Shown here one piece after another: positions 15,398 to 29,500 of a stretch of 64,000 nucleotides of DNA (position 1 is its first letter; each line of letters starts with the position of its first letter). The DNA is taken from assembly GCF_021347895.1 (NCBI RefSeq), contig NC_067123.1, forward strand, positions 37,807,571-37,871,570, given 5' to 3'. The notes under the pieces were generated by a model, which was not told where the DNA came from, ran no database searches, and saw nothing but the letters and a program-made list of their open reading frames with translations. Position numbers and translations under genes: made by a program. Source of the DNA: Acanthochromis polyacanthus (taxonomy: Eukaryota; Chordata; Actinopteri; Pomacentridae).

Positions 15398-18300
15398 AAC
15401 TATTAACGGGCAACAAAGAGCCTCACAAAATTTGTTATAATCACCAGATTTGTATTCACGTTTCCTGTCCAAAACTGAATTAGTGCAAAGTGTTTAAGTG
15501 TGTTTCAGGGGTTTTTAATCAAGTGGACAGCGCAGAGATTCTAATACATTTGGGGATAGAATAAGAGAGAGATGCAATAAAGGTCCCAAGCTGGTGATGA
15601 ACTTTGAATGTTGCAGTTCATGGTTGTTACTTTAACCCATTAGTTGCCAGGATACCCTTCATTTGTTTATTATCTTATAGTTGCCATCCTTTTTTATCTG
15701 ATCTGGGTGGAGAAATTTGGGTGAACTGTTTAAATGAATCTGACAGAGGTCACAAAACCTGAGCCCATCCCAGTTTGCATCGCTCACTCATGTCACTCTG
15801 CCAGTCTTGGCAGGGCCGACATGAGTCAGGGTTCAACACAAGGGTAGACAAGCATCAACCAACTGCTGCCAACTAACAGCGTTCCACTTTCTGCTCTTTG
15901 TGGCTTTCCGTTTTCAACAATAAACAGGGTCAGTCGTTGCTACCTCCCACCTCCAACCCTGCCTGCATGAGCTTTGCCATGACTCCTACTGTAGGGTGAA
16001 GTGTGTATATATGTGTGTGTGTGTGTGTGTGACGCTGCAGCCTGCTGGCTTTCCTCCCTGCCGAGGCCAGAAGGCATGCTCCCCAAGTCCTGCCAGCTTC
16101 TCTACAGTCTGGGGCAACTGATGTCAGAATGGCAGGAGCTTGTAGGCGGCTGCTATTAGTGAGTCCTCTTCACGCCGGATTCTGGAGTTCCATCAGCTGG
16201 TTGTGTAACTAGTTTCTTGCGGGACAGGGATGCATGTCTGCGTTGGTCTGTGCTGTTCAAGGGGAGGGGAGGTGTGAGGAGTTGGGGGGGTTAACTTTTG
16301 GCAGGACAGCGCGAGTGGACATTTATCCACAGAAGGGACAATATGTGAAGCTGAAATGTAGTTAATGGTGCTGGATGTTCACTAAAATGAGTTTCTGCAC
16401 TGCTTTTGATGAGTGCACCTCTGAACAGCTGTCCTCCCCACGTCTGTGTTTATGGTTCAGTCCTGTCTCCTGTATAGATCAGCAGCAGGGGCGAACCATC
16501 ACATTTGGTGCCCAGCGTGGGGGCGGTTGGTGAGCTGTCGAGCTCCAACTATCCCATGGAGCTTTTCTTCTGTCTTTTCAGTACAATTTTGACTAACCTC
16601 ATTTGCATCTGCTAATTAGATCCTGTTAGCATAATTCATACACATGACACCCTTTTGAAGCTAATGAATAGATACATCTCCAGACAACTCACAAAGAGCA
16701 TTTAATGAGACTCAACTTGCTTGAGAACGCCTGTTACTGTGAGGAAGAAAGTCGAGGAGAAAAATCAGAGGCATTATATTTTGTACCTAAAAGTCAGGTG
16801 GGAGTGAAACTTGACCACGCAACGACATTTGCAGCATAATACATGCAGCTACCTGCTGTAAAAGGGCTGATATACACATTCAGATGTGATCTGTCTGTGC
16901 TCTTAATTATAATGTGTGCTTTTCTTTTCACACTGAATAAAAAGTTTTCAAAAATTGTCCATCCATTTGTAATAATACGACAGGACGCTACAGATGGTAG
17001 AATATAGATCATGACTGTGAAATCTTCGACATCCAGTCCTATTTAGATAAGCTATATGCAAAACATTACATGATGAATATTCATAAGTAAAAAATGGTAA
17101 ATATGATTCATCTTATACAGCTGGGTATTATTCACAGACGCAATGTGTAGAATAGAGCACAGCCTTCCTGTCGAGTTGTCAAAACGGGAGAAAACTCGCC
17201 GTGTACTTACATATTTGAGCTGCTGATCTCTCCATTATCAGGATTGCTTTCACAGTGATCCCCTTTAGAGCCAGGCCACCGCAGGACACAATGTTCTTCA
17301 CTCAACTCCCAAGCTGGCGCTTCTTCACATAAACTCCAATTTGTGGAATGCAGACAGGAATAAGTGTAGCTGTTTCATGGTGAATTGTACATATCTGTGC
17401 CTTTGTGAATTTGTATCTGAGCACTGTTGGTGTAACTCTATCCCAACAGGTAGCTTTTAAATTGAAATTAATAGGTCACTTTATTTTTCCTTTCACAAAT
17501 GGCAGATATTTAAGATAACACAAAGATTTCTTTCTGCTAAAAAAGTTGCAGAAACAAAGTCAAGATCATACATATTTTAGGAGAAGTTGGTATTTACTCT
17601 TTAATCAAGAAATGGCTCCCAAGCAATTTCAGCTGTCTTCATTTCTTAGTTTTATGAATTAAAAAAAATAGTTATGTAAGCCGTAATGCTTCTTTTCTGT
17701 CTTGTTTTGTCGCCGAGTTATTTTTTTCATAGAGAATTTCATAAATGAGCAAATTCTCCATTAACATTTCTATTACATTTAAACAAGAAACAAAATGAAG
17801 TATGCAGCAAATGGTTGAGGATGAACTTTCTCTGGTTATTTTATATCAGACAGCGTTGGAGAACTTACAACTTAAAAATAAATTCCTCTCATACACTTTG
17901 ATTTGCACAAATTTAATTCCACATTTAACAGTCATAGCATGGAGTGTTGGAGTTGTGCTGTCATTCTGCTGTGGAGCTCCACCTGGCTGATTGAGTGAGG
18001 ACCCAGCAGGGAGCCTTGAATCATCTCAGCTGAGGCCTCATGGCTTGGCCTGGCTGGAGCCCTCATGATGTGATACCGTAGTGAGCCAGGCCTGAGTGTG
18101 TTTGTGTCGGAGTGTGGGTGTGTGTGTGTCCGTGTCCGTGTGTCTGCGTTTCTGTTAGCTGCTGTGTGCATTGGTTTGGTCTGTGTGAGTCTGTGCATGT
18201 CTGTGTGTGTGTATGCATGCATCGGAGTGCGTGTGCACATGCACACTTACGTCTGTGTGTGTGCAGTCGAACAAGTGTGTTTGCATTTGAGTGTGTGTGT

Positions 18301-21176
18301 GTGTGTGTGTGTGTTTGCTCCCGTCTGCTCCCTCCAACCGGTTGATCTTTCACATTTTGCACGGGCAGGAGGGACAGGAGGCTGCCAGGCTGCGCCCGGA
18401 GCCTGGGTACAGTACAGTTAGCAATGCCCGGCATTCATTAGCACCTCCCAAGCTGTCTGCACTTTTACCAAACGCTCTAGCTAGCTAACATGCACTGGCT
18501 CCCTGCACCCTGCTCTTGTCACCCCAGCAAAGGCCTTCACCACGCGTTGGCTCCACTCAGCCACAGCTGAGGCCTCCAGTCTTGGCTTGGGCCATTTCAA
18601 CTTTGTTACAGTTCAGCACAGTGACACAATAGGAAGCCAGGCAGCTTTGTCAGAGTTCATAGAACTTTACAGAAGAGGATAGAAATTCTTCTTTTAATCT
18701 TTTATCCTGAGTTACTTGAGTCGCTTTTCCATCCAGAGGAACTTTGGCAGAGAACATGAAAACACACATCAGTGCACAATGCACGCTAAATACTGTTGGG
18801 TTTAAGTTGTGTTTTCAGTAAAAATGTTGTTGGAACAGCGTAGATCTGCTCAGTTCCATCATGTACCAACTTCTGCATGGTCAGTAACTGAAATCAGTGG
18901 AAAACTCCAATGCTTGTTCACACACAATTGAACGAATATCATCCAAAATTGTGTAACTGGCTACCAACTAGTGAGTCCGTTAGCTAACAAATCTCATGTA
19001 AATGGACTCTTCTGTATGGGAAAATTTGTCACCCACTAAAACCAATGGGTAAAGTTCTGATCCTGCTATTGGTACCTCTGGTTTGGCTGCAAATACCAAA
19101 GATCACAATTGTGAGTGCTTGTTGGTGGGAAGCCAGTGAGGGATCATGTCCTTGCAATTGTAACTTGCACAAAAACAAACAATTCGGTTTCACTGCCTGT
19201 GAAAAAGTGTCATTTAATAGCTGCTAATTTCAAGCAACTACTAACAATGCAGACATCTAAATATATTTATGTGTGACCACAGGAAGAGGCCTTTTACACA
19301 CACAGACACAAACACACACACACATTTGGCACTCTGCTGAGTGGGTCACTTGTTTTTTTGTGTGCTTTTTTTTTCACTCTACACGATCATATGACTTAAT
19401 GACAGTTCTCAGGGAAGGAGAGAAAGAGCAGAGTGGGAGGAGGGAGCTAAAAAAAAAATCAGACCTAAGGGCTAAAGCTGCAGCAGACAGCATGCAAGGT
19501 GTGTCTCACGTCATCATTCATCTCTTTGTTTTACACTTCCATTCCTCCCCTCTCTCTCTCTTTCCACTCTCTCGCCCATATCATATGTTCTCTCTCCTCC
19601 TTCTCCACTCATTCGGTCCTCGCTCTTTCCCTCACAAACTCAACAGGCTGGGAATACCTCTGAGAGCTGCGACCGGGGTGCAAAGAACACAGCAGGAGTG
19701 GTATTTGCCAGTCTTGGCACTTTCCCAGCCAACAGCCTGAATATACTCATTCTGAAGAGCCTCAGAAAACGGCTTTAAACCAAACTTCTGAAACTCTTGA
19801 TGGTTCCTGAAAGATGTAGATGTGTAAAAAAAAATAGATGTTATATAGGAACACAATACTCCTGAATGATTAAATATTATCATTTATTGTGCTGGTTATG
19901 CACCATCCTTCTAATTTAATCTATTAATTACAAATCTGTGAGTCAGAATAGAGAGCATAGTCCTTCCTTAGACAGAAAAATGGAATTAATAAGCACAAAA
20001 TGTGATTCAGAATTGATTGAAATGTGAGAAAAATAAGAAAATATCGATTCTTAAACCAGCAAAACATTGTCCTGAGAGACATCACATTTGGTTAATTTGC
20101 AACCTTTAATAGCTGGGTACATTCTAAAAAAGCAGGGAAACTAGAAAATGCCAAGAAACCTGGGAGCACAAGTCTGGTGGATGACGTAAAAGTCGTTCAC
20201 ATGGCGAAGAAAAAATGCTTTATGGCTGCACGGTAAGGGAAGCATTCTCTCCAGGATGCAGACGGGCATATTTCCTGTTCAATGATCAAGAGAATACTTA
20301 GTGATCAGAGCCTCAGAGGATTCACCACTTGTGGAATTTATGGTGGTACTTCACTTAACTATTCCCATTTCCATGTCATGCTACTTTCTGCTTTTGCTCG
20401 ACTAGATCTTGGAGTCAAGTACTGTACTTAGAACTCTGCTGCATATATTTTGAAGATTTAGTTACTCGTTATTTTCTGGATTCAGATTGTGGCTCAACTT
20501 AACTGACAAATTATATTACATAATAAAAGATTAAGCTTACCCACCAGTATATACAGTAATTTAAATGAGTTCCAGCTGCAACATCAGAATGATGAAGACA
20601 TTATTCATCTAAAGGAAAACCAGCTAGCAGACTTGAGAAGTATGTTTTCTCTTTTTGAAAAATCACCAAAACTACACCATGTATTGGCCAGAAACAACAA
20701 GAAATCATCAGATCTTATAATTCCAACAGTCCTTGAATGTATTAATTGAAGTATATTCCATCAATGTCTTTATTCTACAGAAAAAAATTGCCAAAAATAA
20801 TCTCTTTTCACCCACATCCCATAAAAAACAGCAAATTCTGGGCCCTTCTGTGCAACTGAGAAGCCTTGACTGACTCAACAGTCGCATGACTAAAATTTAG
20901 GGATTTTTCAGGTGAGCTGCAGCCAGTGTTTCCACAGTGCTGAGGGGAGACAACAGGAGAGATTGTCAGGGAACTATAACATACAAGCAATTTGTTGGAA
21001 GAAGATATATTCAGCATGGTGACATGTCCTCCTAGAGTTGATGTGCAGAGTAGTGTAAAAACCACTCTGTTGAATTTGTTGCAAAAATGTAAAGGGAGGC
21101 TCAATTAATGTTTTCCAGTATTTGTCACAAAAGCCTTGAAAAAATGTTATGAATCTTGATTAATTTTTGTTTTTAA
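15398..21176. other. Non-coding sequence, microsatellites and candidate enhancer blocks
   Basis: No gene supported. Contains GT tracts at 16010-16032 and 18293-18314 within a wider GT-rich area (18090-18320) that generates false Cys/Val or His/Thr open frames. A block around 16600-16750 carries ATTTGCAT followed by TAATTA. 19540-19590 is CT-rich. Confidence 0.45.
16601..16618 (+). promoter_or_regulatory. Octamer plus TAATTA motif pair
   Basis: A perfect ATTTGCAT octamer (POU-factor site) at 16601-16608 is followed four bases later by TAATTA (16613-16618), a homeodomain core. It lies in non-repetitive sequence. Regulatory role inferred only. Confidence 0.3.
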
Positions 21177-21190
21177 TGTCTATCTATCTA

Positions 21191-21254
<64 letters not shown>

Positions 21255-21262
21255 TCTATCTG
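21177..21262. repeat. (CTAT/CTGT)n tetranucleotide microsatellite
   Basis: A compound tract: TCTATCTATC, then about thirteen TGTC units, then TATC units, ending near 21262. It abuts the truncated element at 21339. Confidence 0.95.
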
Positions 21263-21338
21263 TAAGTACATCTGCGTGAAATGAATAAATCCATTCATTT
21301 CTCCTCTTTTTCTTTTATGTGGTTTGTGGTGCTCTGTG

Positions 21339-21602
21339 TTATTCCCTCTTAAGGAAAAGACTGGCGAGTCTCCAAGGCTTTCTGAGTGACTTAATAGAAA
21401 GTAGCATGAGTCAAAGGTGGACAGTGTTACTACAATATCTTTATAAATAACTTTCAATTTCATTCAGTTGTATATATAATGTTTGGAAGAATCTTTCTGT
21501 AAAAATGCCACGTGGTGTTTGGTTATAGGCGGCCATGTTGATTTTAGCCCTGAAAACACCTGTCAACATGTTCCAAAAAGTCCCACAATTATATATTGAC
21601 CC
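21339..21602 (+). mobile_element. Five-copy element, copy 5 (truncated right half)
   Basis: Only the right half remains, from the AAAAGACTGG block to the terminal ATATATTGACCC. It shares GTGGTGTTTGGTTATAGGCG and GGCCATGTTGATTTTAG with the copies at 45090 and 47407. The left end has been lost next to the tetranucleotide repeat. Confidence 0.75.
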
Positions 21603-23759
21603 AGTTATATTCCAGTAACATATGATTGTGAAATGGACCCTTATTTACTTAAGGTAATTAAATGTTCTTTTTATGCACATAGATGCTTTTATACTTTCAC
21701 TTACTTGGGATTTTACAGGAGGAAGTATTTAATTAAAATTAAAGGGACTAAATGCTTCTTCTTTCACTGTGATTCCTCCCAAAATGATCCAGTCTGTTAC
21801 TGTCTGTTAGTTGATGTCATCTCATTGTGTGTAACGTTGTGTTGTCCAGAACTGAAAGAGTTTCAGAGACACTACTTTTTTTTTACAGTATGGAGTATAG
21901 AGTATGTCCTTTTCAGTTTATATTTCTTTGCTGAACAGTTCGCTCACACGTCTCAACATGCCACTTGGTTCTGTCACTGAGAGTATAGATCTGTAATTGT
22001 CCGAGGTGATGGTCAGTGTTAGTCTGTGGGTCACCATCACTGGTGTCTGCAAGCAGGCAGATGTCAGGACAACTATCAATCATTCAAGCATCTAATTTCA
22101 TCCGCTTAAAAGGAACTGCAAGGTTATTTGTGGATTTAATGCCTTTTTAAGATTGACAATTAGATAATTATTGCGTTTTTAATGTACTTTTTTGATGCCA
22201 ATGCTTCTATGAAGTGCTTCTTTAATCACAGAGTACTAATGATGGTTTAGTGTTCAGTGTCTTCAGAAAGTTTTACTACATCCATTTATTGAGCTGTTAA
22301 GTTTCAGGGGAACCAACGTTAAGTTTTTAATTTCTCCTGCTGGCTAATGGGAATTAGTCATCTTTAAAGCCTCTCGAAGTGTTTTATACTTTGTAAAAGG
22401 TGCGCTAATGTTTTCTTTCAGCGCTAACAAGCTTTATCTGACTCCTAACAACCCACCAGCATAAAAAAAGCAATCAAATGAGACATTTAAAATGACTTGG
22501 AGTGATCCAATCAATGTCTGCTCGAGTGTAACCCTTGTAATTCACTCTCACTGCTAGTTGTCTATGTCATTTCCTCTAGCCGCAGACAAGGCGCCATAAT
22601 GCATGGCTGCAGGCTACCATAAATGTGTTTTTTCAGAGTACGGTGAAATGGACTGAGGGTTTACGCCGCGGCTTTCGGGGTCCTCGTTCTGTTCTCCTGT
22701 GAGTAAATCCATCTGTTCGTCAGATTCGCTGCAGCATGCTAGTCACCCTGACAAACACTTCTGAAATGTAGTTTCAAGCTAATCATCTCAATGGAAGACA
22801 ACCCGAGAAAAGCTGCTCCACCACATCCTGCAGTGGGAGGGGGCTAATGACATGCGAAAGGGAATGTATTTAACTACTGAGCCCCGTCATTCTCAATATA
22901 CTCACCATGAGCATAGATGGGGAGGAAGCAGAGGACCCGAAAACTAATTAACACTTAAGTGCATGACAAGACTGTCATGTCTGTTATGTTGCGGAGTTTA
23001 ACAGTTCTATTCTGACTTGATTTCCTCATTTGTGTTGTCTTTGACGCGTATATACTCTATAGGGGGCATTGCCTTTTTGGCTCCATCGATTTATTCGTCA
23101 AAACAAAACCCAAATTCATCTTGCAGTTTGCACTAGATTTATTTGAAGATAAAAAAATGAAAACAAGGCTTGTCGCAAACATGAAAGCAAGTGAGACGAT
23201 TCTGTTTTTTTGGATCGTGCAAATATCCGCAGTGGCAAAGCTGCAAAAAGGCCACCGCTGACTTGAACTAATTTTAGGTGATGCCATGCGCACAGGACAA
23301 CCTGCTGGGCCCAAAATGGTCCTCCGCCATGCCATGACAAACAAGTGGTGGGCGAAAAAGAGAAAGGGAAAATTGATAAATGCAGCAGCCCACGCCAGTT
23401 TTCTTCTCCAAGTGAACAATACCAACATTGTTCAGCAGGGGCTCTGGCACGGCTCACATGGTGGCGGCTGATTGTTTTGTAAAATCAACAACTTAGAAAA
23501 TAGATTTCTGAGATTTCTGGCTTTGGTCTCCAATGTGGGTAGACTACATACATCTTTAAAAAAAAAAAACAATGCCACCTTACCACGCAAGGTGGAAGCC
23601 AACGATGGCATAAACAAGAAACATAAAGCGGCCATTCTTTGCATTAAGGTTTTTATTTTATATTTGCATTTTTAGAAGCTCCTACATTCTTTTTTTTTTG
23701 CTGAGAGACCTTCAGAAATCTGTGAGGTACATCTGCAAAGCTGCATCGAGTCAGTTCTT

Positions 23760-24060
23760 ATTCTCTTTAAGCTCAACACGAGCTGTTGTAGGCAGATGCT
23801 AAATGCAAACAGCGTCCCAGCTCTCCCCCGGATCCACCCCTCAATCCACATTCAACACATTGGCCTTTGTCCGCTTTAACTGAGTCCTCTTTGCTCCATT
23901 TAATGGCCCGTTTAATACTTATTGAAACAGAGCTAGTGCTGGAGGTTAAATACATCTTAATGCACCGCGCTAATCCTTTCATTAAAAGAAATGCGAGGCT
24001 GGTTGAAAGCTGCAAGATTGCCTCCATTAATTAGGGCTACTCTCTGCCCCACAGCGCTGC
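23760..24060. promoter_or_regulatory. Candidate conserved non-coding element
   Basis: Unique sequence with clustered homeodomain-type cores (TTTAATGG, GTTTAATACTTATTG, CATTAATTAGGG) and no repeat character or coding potential. The call rests on pattern only. Confidence 0.25.
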
Positions 24061-25277
24061 CCGCCAAGCCGTGTGTCACCGCTTCGAATGGTGGGAGAGG
24101 GCTGCAGAAAGAGGGGGCCGCCGGTCGGACAAACTGCTAGTACAACTGGCAGAAATGGATAAAACAGGAGCCAGAGTTTTTTATTTAGTGGAGGCATCAA
24201 AAGAAGAAGAAAAAAAAACACACTTGTGCAAGCTTTTGTGCACTCTGCTCTTTGGTAAAATCTCACAGTTGTTGGTTGGAGATGGAGATGAGGACAATGT
24301 GTTTTTAGTTGTGTGTTTTTTTTTAAAGCAATCACTAATTTTGCTTTATTCAGTTTTACCTTATGTGATTTCCCCCTAACATTCACACACCTTTATTCCT
24401 TTCTTCACCTTGAGACTCATTACGCCGGTTGCAGGAATTCACCAGCTAGGACAATTTGTTTGTTTTTCACAGGGTGGAGAGTTGGCACTGCGGCATTTTG
24501 ATCCCCACGCTGCTGTTCCTGACTCCTGTACAGAATGGCCCTCTCTCTCCATAGTCTCAGCATAGTCTTGTCTGGGCTCCAAGCCATGCTCTACGGGTGA
24601 GGGCGTGTGGTCACAACACTCCTACACCCCACATCTCCACCCTCTTCCACTGCCTTCACCCAAACACGAAACCCATCTCCTTCAAAATCTCGGTCCCGGC
24701 GTTGCTCTTTCTCCTCCTTTTTTTTTTTTTTTTTTTGTTTTGCTTTATGAGAGCTCACAGGGCCACTCCGGTCAGCGAAAACAGAAGATATTGTGTTTTT
24801 TAAGGCAGAAAAAAAAAGTTGTGTCAGATGCGCTCAGTGTGGTCTGTTAAGCTCGTAACCTGCAAATTGCTGTCCAGACGATATGCAGGAGAAGTCTGAG
24901 GCCGCCGAGGACAACTCCTCTCTGGAGTCAGATAAGCAGATTGCAGTCATCTTGAGCACTGCTCTACCACCACCCACCGACATCCAACCCCCCACCCTCG
25001 TCCCCCGCCCTGCTGCTGCACTCCGCTTTAATTTCCCGACACTTTGAAAGCTTTTCTCACTGTATATTTTATCACTTTTTCTTAAGACTTGCGCTCAGCT
25101 ACGCCTCAGCTCCTTTTAAAATACAGAGCCAAAAAACAAGACAACTCGCTTCTTGGATTCTCTCTCTTTCTCTCTCTCTCCCTCTCTTCCTCCTCTCTCT
25201 CATCCCATTGTGAACAGGCTTATTGGAAAGAGCACACTTAACAGAAGAATTTCACACTGTATTAGAAAAATGCATCT

Positions 25278-25287
25278 TTTCACACCT
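25278..25287 (-). promoter_or_regulatory. Exact T-box half-site TTTCACACCT
   Basis: The second perfect T-box half-site in the window, ~20.8 kb upstream of eomesa and followed by GTAAATATC, a forkhead-like sequence. Regulatory role inferred. Confidence 0.3.
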
Positions 25288-26495
25288 GTAAATATCTTGT
25301 CTAATCTGCTTGGTAACCAGCCCCTCTGAAGGAGGGCCACATGCTGTACAGCAGAGGGGCGATGGTGGAATTTGCTTCCACTGCCAGGACGAGAAACAGA
25401 ACGGACAATAATGCTGTACATAGTAATTCTTAAATTAAAGCAAAGAAATTCAGATTTCCATATAAGAAAACCGAGTCGCCGCTTTCTTTGTCCGCGAGCC
25501 GTACTCATTCATCATTTTTAAAAACGGAAAAGACAAATAAATAGCAGCAAACACCGTCTATTAATTCCCAACATGCGGTCGGGTAACGTTATGTGATTGA
25601 AGTGTGACAAAAAGTTGTGAGGTTTATTTATTTATTTTATTTGTTGCTGTTGCGATGGAGCTGGTAGATCTGTGGGCGTGTAATCGCACCGAGGTAGAGA
25701 CACACTCAAAGAGAGGCACACATTACATCTCGCCGTGCCAACAAGTTCAGGAGTGAAATCCTGCGGATGCGAGCACATGTAAAGTCATCATAACATTGGA
25801 ACAAGGTTATCTGAGAAATGGCAGTTTATGTGGCAGTTTATGTTTTACCTTCATGAATAGAAAATATGCTGAGTGATTGGGAGGATTTTTGCACATGCGC
25901 AGACGCAAGGAGACACATTCTCCTGCGAACACATGCCTGAAAATACACCTCAGAGCACGAGAAATTAACACAAATGTCACAGCAATCACACTTTGTTGCA
26001 AATGTCAACAACACCAGATTCGTTTTTGCAAGATTTGTCGGTGGAGCTTCTCATCGTTGAGCCGCTCAAGTCCCGACGTGCGGCTATCGATCACCGCTCT
26101 GATCGGTCCATCAGCTCGTGTGCTGCTGCTGAACAGGTGAAATTTACAAGTGGACAAGTGTCAGCATGTCCGTGCACCTCTCCCCCACCTCCAACGCCTC
26201 TCAGATATCTCTAATTGCCTACAGACTACACACAACCCCCCCTCTCCTCCCGCAACCTTCCACCTTGCCCCCCGGCCAGAGCAGGACCAGAGCGGCGGTC
26301 GGCGGACCCTGGGAGAGAGTGGTCTCGGCTGAGGCCCCCTCACTAACACTCAGCCCAATGTGTTAATAGATCCAATGCCATCTTATTTTCGCACTTCTGC
26401 GAGACGGCAAGGGGCGGCCAGGCGGGATCAGCAATCTGCCTCACTGAAAGAACTGGAACAAGACAAGGGGGGGGAGGAAGGAGGATGGAGGGGAG

Positions 26496-26532
26496 GGTGG
26501 GGTGGGGTGGGGTGGGGTGGGGTGGGGTGGGG
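26496..26532 (+). repeat. (GGGGT)n minisatellite
   Basis: About seven GGGGT units in a G-rich stretch that begins near 26467. It has several runs of four or more G, so G-quadruplex formation is possible on the plus strand. Confidence 0.93.
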
Positions 26533-29500
26533 CAGCGGTGGGTTCACAGCACTCCACCGAGGAGGTCAACAAGAAGGCAGGGGGCACAAGTTCAACCGCG
26601 ACACGGATCAGGAAGGGACGGGTGGAGATGTGAGTGTTGGTGGATGGATTAACGTATGGACGGACAAGAGAGGACCGTCCTGCATCTGTTTGATATTTTG
26701 CCGTATGTTATATAATGATGTCTATTAGGTCCTATTTCCTCATTTGAAACACAAAAGCATTAGTCATTTTTTCACATTTCATGGAGACTCAAGAAAAAAA
26801 CACACCACTGGTTGTTTCAGCTGTGTCCCAACGTAACATATGTTTACATCAATGTGGAAAATATGACCTTTGTCTAATGAAAGCATAGAAGGAAGTACAA
26901 TTACACTGAAGTATCACATTAGAAACATCAAATACTGCTGAAAGTTATGCAATTTCATAAGAGTTTCTATGGTAACTTGCATTGGTTTTTGACGTGTTCG
27001 TATACGTAACGATGGGAGAAAGAAACACTCTTTTCAAACATGTTCTGATTTAGCCGGCAATTGCCTCACATTACATACTCATCAACTGTTTCTGCTCATT
27101 CAATTGTCCTATTTTCCCCTCGTAGATGCCCAAAGTTTTGTTTCTTCTTCTTTGAGTTTTTTTTTTCTTTTTTGTAGTGGTGGACAAACCACTAAATTCT
27201 TCTTCTACTCTGGTTATTTTTGTGTTATTCAAAAGTTAGCTTCAAATTCACGTCATAGTTCTATGGAAACACAGAGTTCAGTGAGTGGAGGAGGTCAGGG
27301 TGGATGTTTGGGCCAACAAAACATCAGACCTTTGTATGGGAGATTTCCTTTTTCTGACCAACAATCAGTATTGATTTCTTCAAAAGTGAGCACTGAGAGT
27401 GGGGAAATGCATGCTGCTCAGACCATTTGCACCCATGTGGTCTGTGCGTTCATCAGTAATTTGTCGGGTTGCCCCAATGTTGGTTTCTTTGAACTGTGAC
27501 TGCAGAACATAACTGTCGAGGTGACACGATAGTAAATGCTGTTGTGAGTCATTTTCAGAACAGTCATTTGTGTAATGCACAGATTGCTGGTACCCACAAA
27601 TGACGTATCTACTCTTCACAGCATGAGGACACTAATCACTGTGAGTTGTTTTTCACATCAAATCATTTCATAAATGAGTTTCTTTTTCCAATACCACTCA
27701 ATCTCAATCTGCAGTCAATTCTAAATTCATACCTGAATAAATAAGCACAACACTGCTTTTGTTATAGTAAAATTATCCAGTGCTAAAAGCATTATCACTG
27801 AAAAGATCCTTATCTCTTCAAACAGTCTTATTTATTTCAATCATGCCAGTATGCAATAATAAAGAGCTCAGTAAAAGCAAACTTCGATAAGGTTGGGAAT
27901 TTTAATACAGTAAGTTGTAGAATACGGAACAAACTGTTGAGGAACAAAGGATATCTTCTAGAGTCCTATTTGTACAGGATTACTATTACCTCAGGATCAA
28001 TTATGATTTGCAATAACTGTGGAGGATGTCTGTGATCTTAATCCCGTACGATTGTGCTATGTCTGTAGTTTGGAACGTAATAATTCCACCACAAATTACC
28101 TTCCATATTTCACCAAACACTGACGTCCTGTGATAGTCTCGTGTGAATCTGCATCTCAGTGATTCGAAGGTACTTTAGTTGTTTTATGGGTTTTTTTATT
28201 GTGCGCCTTTGTCTGCCTCTTTCCCGGCTGAATTAAGGAGGCTGCAGTGAAAATTATTGACAGGATTTTAGGTGCAAAATCAGATCAACAAGAAGGAGGA
28301 AATTTGGGAGGATTTTGAGATGGATGACACGCGGTAAGAAACATTTTCTAGGTCTATCTTTCAACAGGCTTAATACAGATGTCCGTTATCCCGACGACGC
28401 TGCCCGCTGTTCTCAAGTCATGTTGCTGCTTCGACGTATTTACTGTTGCCATGACAACTGCATACCACGTTAAAAGTGATTATTTTAACCCAAACCACAA
28501 GCTTTCCATAAGCCTAACCAAGTGGTTTTTATGACTAAACCCAGCAAGACCCTAACAATAGCATTGTTACAGCATGGGCTTTGAACAGTGACGTGTCGGC
28601 CGAAGGGTTTCGGAAAGCACAAATGATGTTGCAGCAGCAGATTTGACAACATATCTGGGCTGTCATGTCACTAAATTCAAGTAAAATACAGACTTTACTT
28701 TTTTTGTGCAAATGCAAGAAACACAGATAGGGGTAATTCACAAATGACCAGACATCCCCAGGTAATCCAGTGTGAATAGGGCATAAGAAACAAAACATTT
28801 TTGTCAATTTTGTTCATGAAAGCCATGTTTATGCTTTATGTCTTTTTGACATATTGTTTTTTATTCATCATAAGAATTAAAATGCAATTTAATAAATCAA
28901 ACAATAGCTCAAAAAAATCTGCCATGGAGTTTTTTAAAAAAAATTCTCTACACCAGTCCCGTAAAGTGACCACAGCATTTTGAGAGGTTGGAAGCAGCGA
29001 GTTATTCTCGTTCTTACTGCGCTGCCACTGCCACTGTTGTTTTTTGGTGTTCACACATAAAACCACGACTGAAATGAACAAGCTGGGACTCAAAAGCTGT
29101 TCTGGGAAATGACAGGTCACTGATGTCTGAGGTAAAACAATGCAAAAAGTAGATATATGTCACCATAAATGCTCTTATTTCATTCCGTTCACCGAAAATG
29201 CACCAACTGATGAGCAGTTAGAGCATGGTAACGTGTTGGTTTTTACTCTGGGTTTTAATGTCTCAATAGGCTTACAGTGAGGACCTGTGAGATGACAGTC
29301 GCACATTTTTTTTCTCATGTCATTAATTTTGCTCACAGATCAGCAAATCATGTGCCAGAAAGTAAGAGTATGCTTATAAAAAAGCACATACTAATTCAAT
29401 GTTGTTTTAGGCACTCTATTTTCAGCAATTTTTAAATGAACTTCATTGTAAAATGCAATTGAGTTGAACGTTTAGCCTCTTTTTTTCTCCATTTCAATAT

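Noticed and set aside
18063..18434. Cys/Val-rich and His/Thr-rich frames of 60-120 residues around GT/CA tracts (also near 6420, 13836, 40752, 42482, 42799 and 62844)
   Set aside because: Translations of dinucleotide microsatellites, not proteins.
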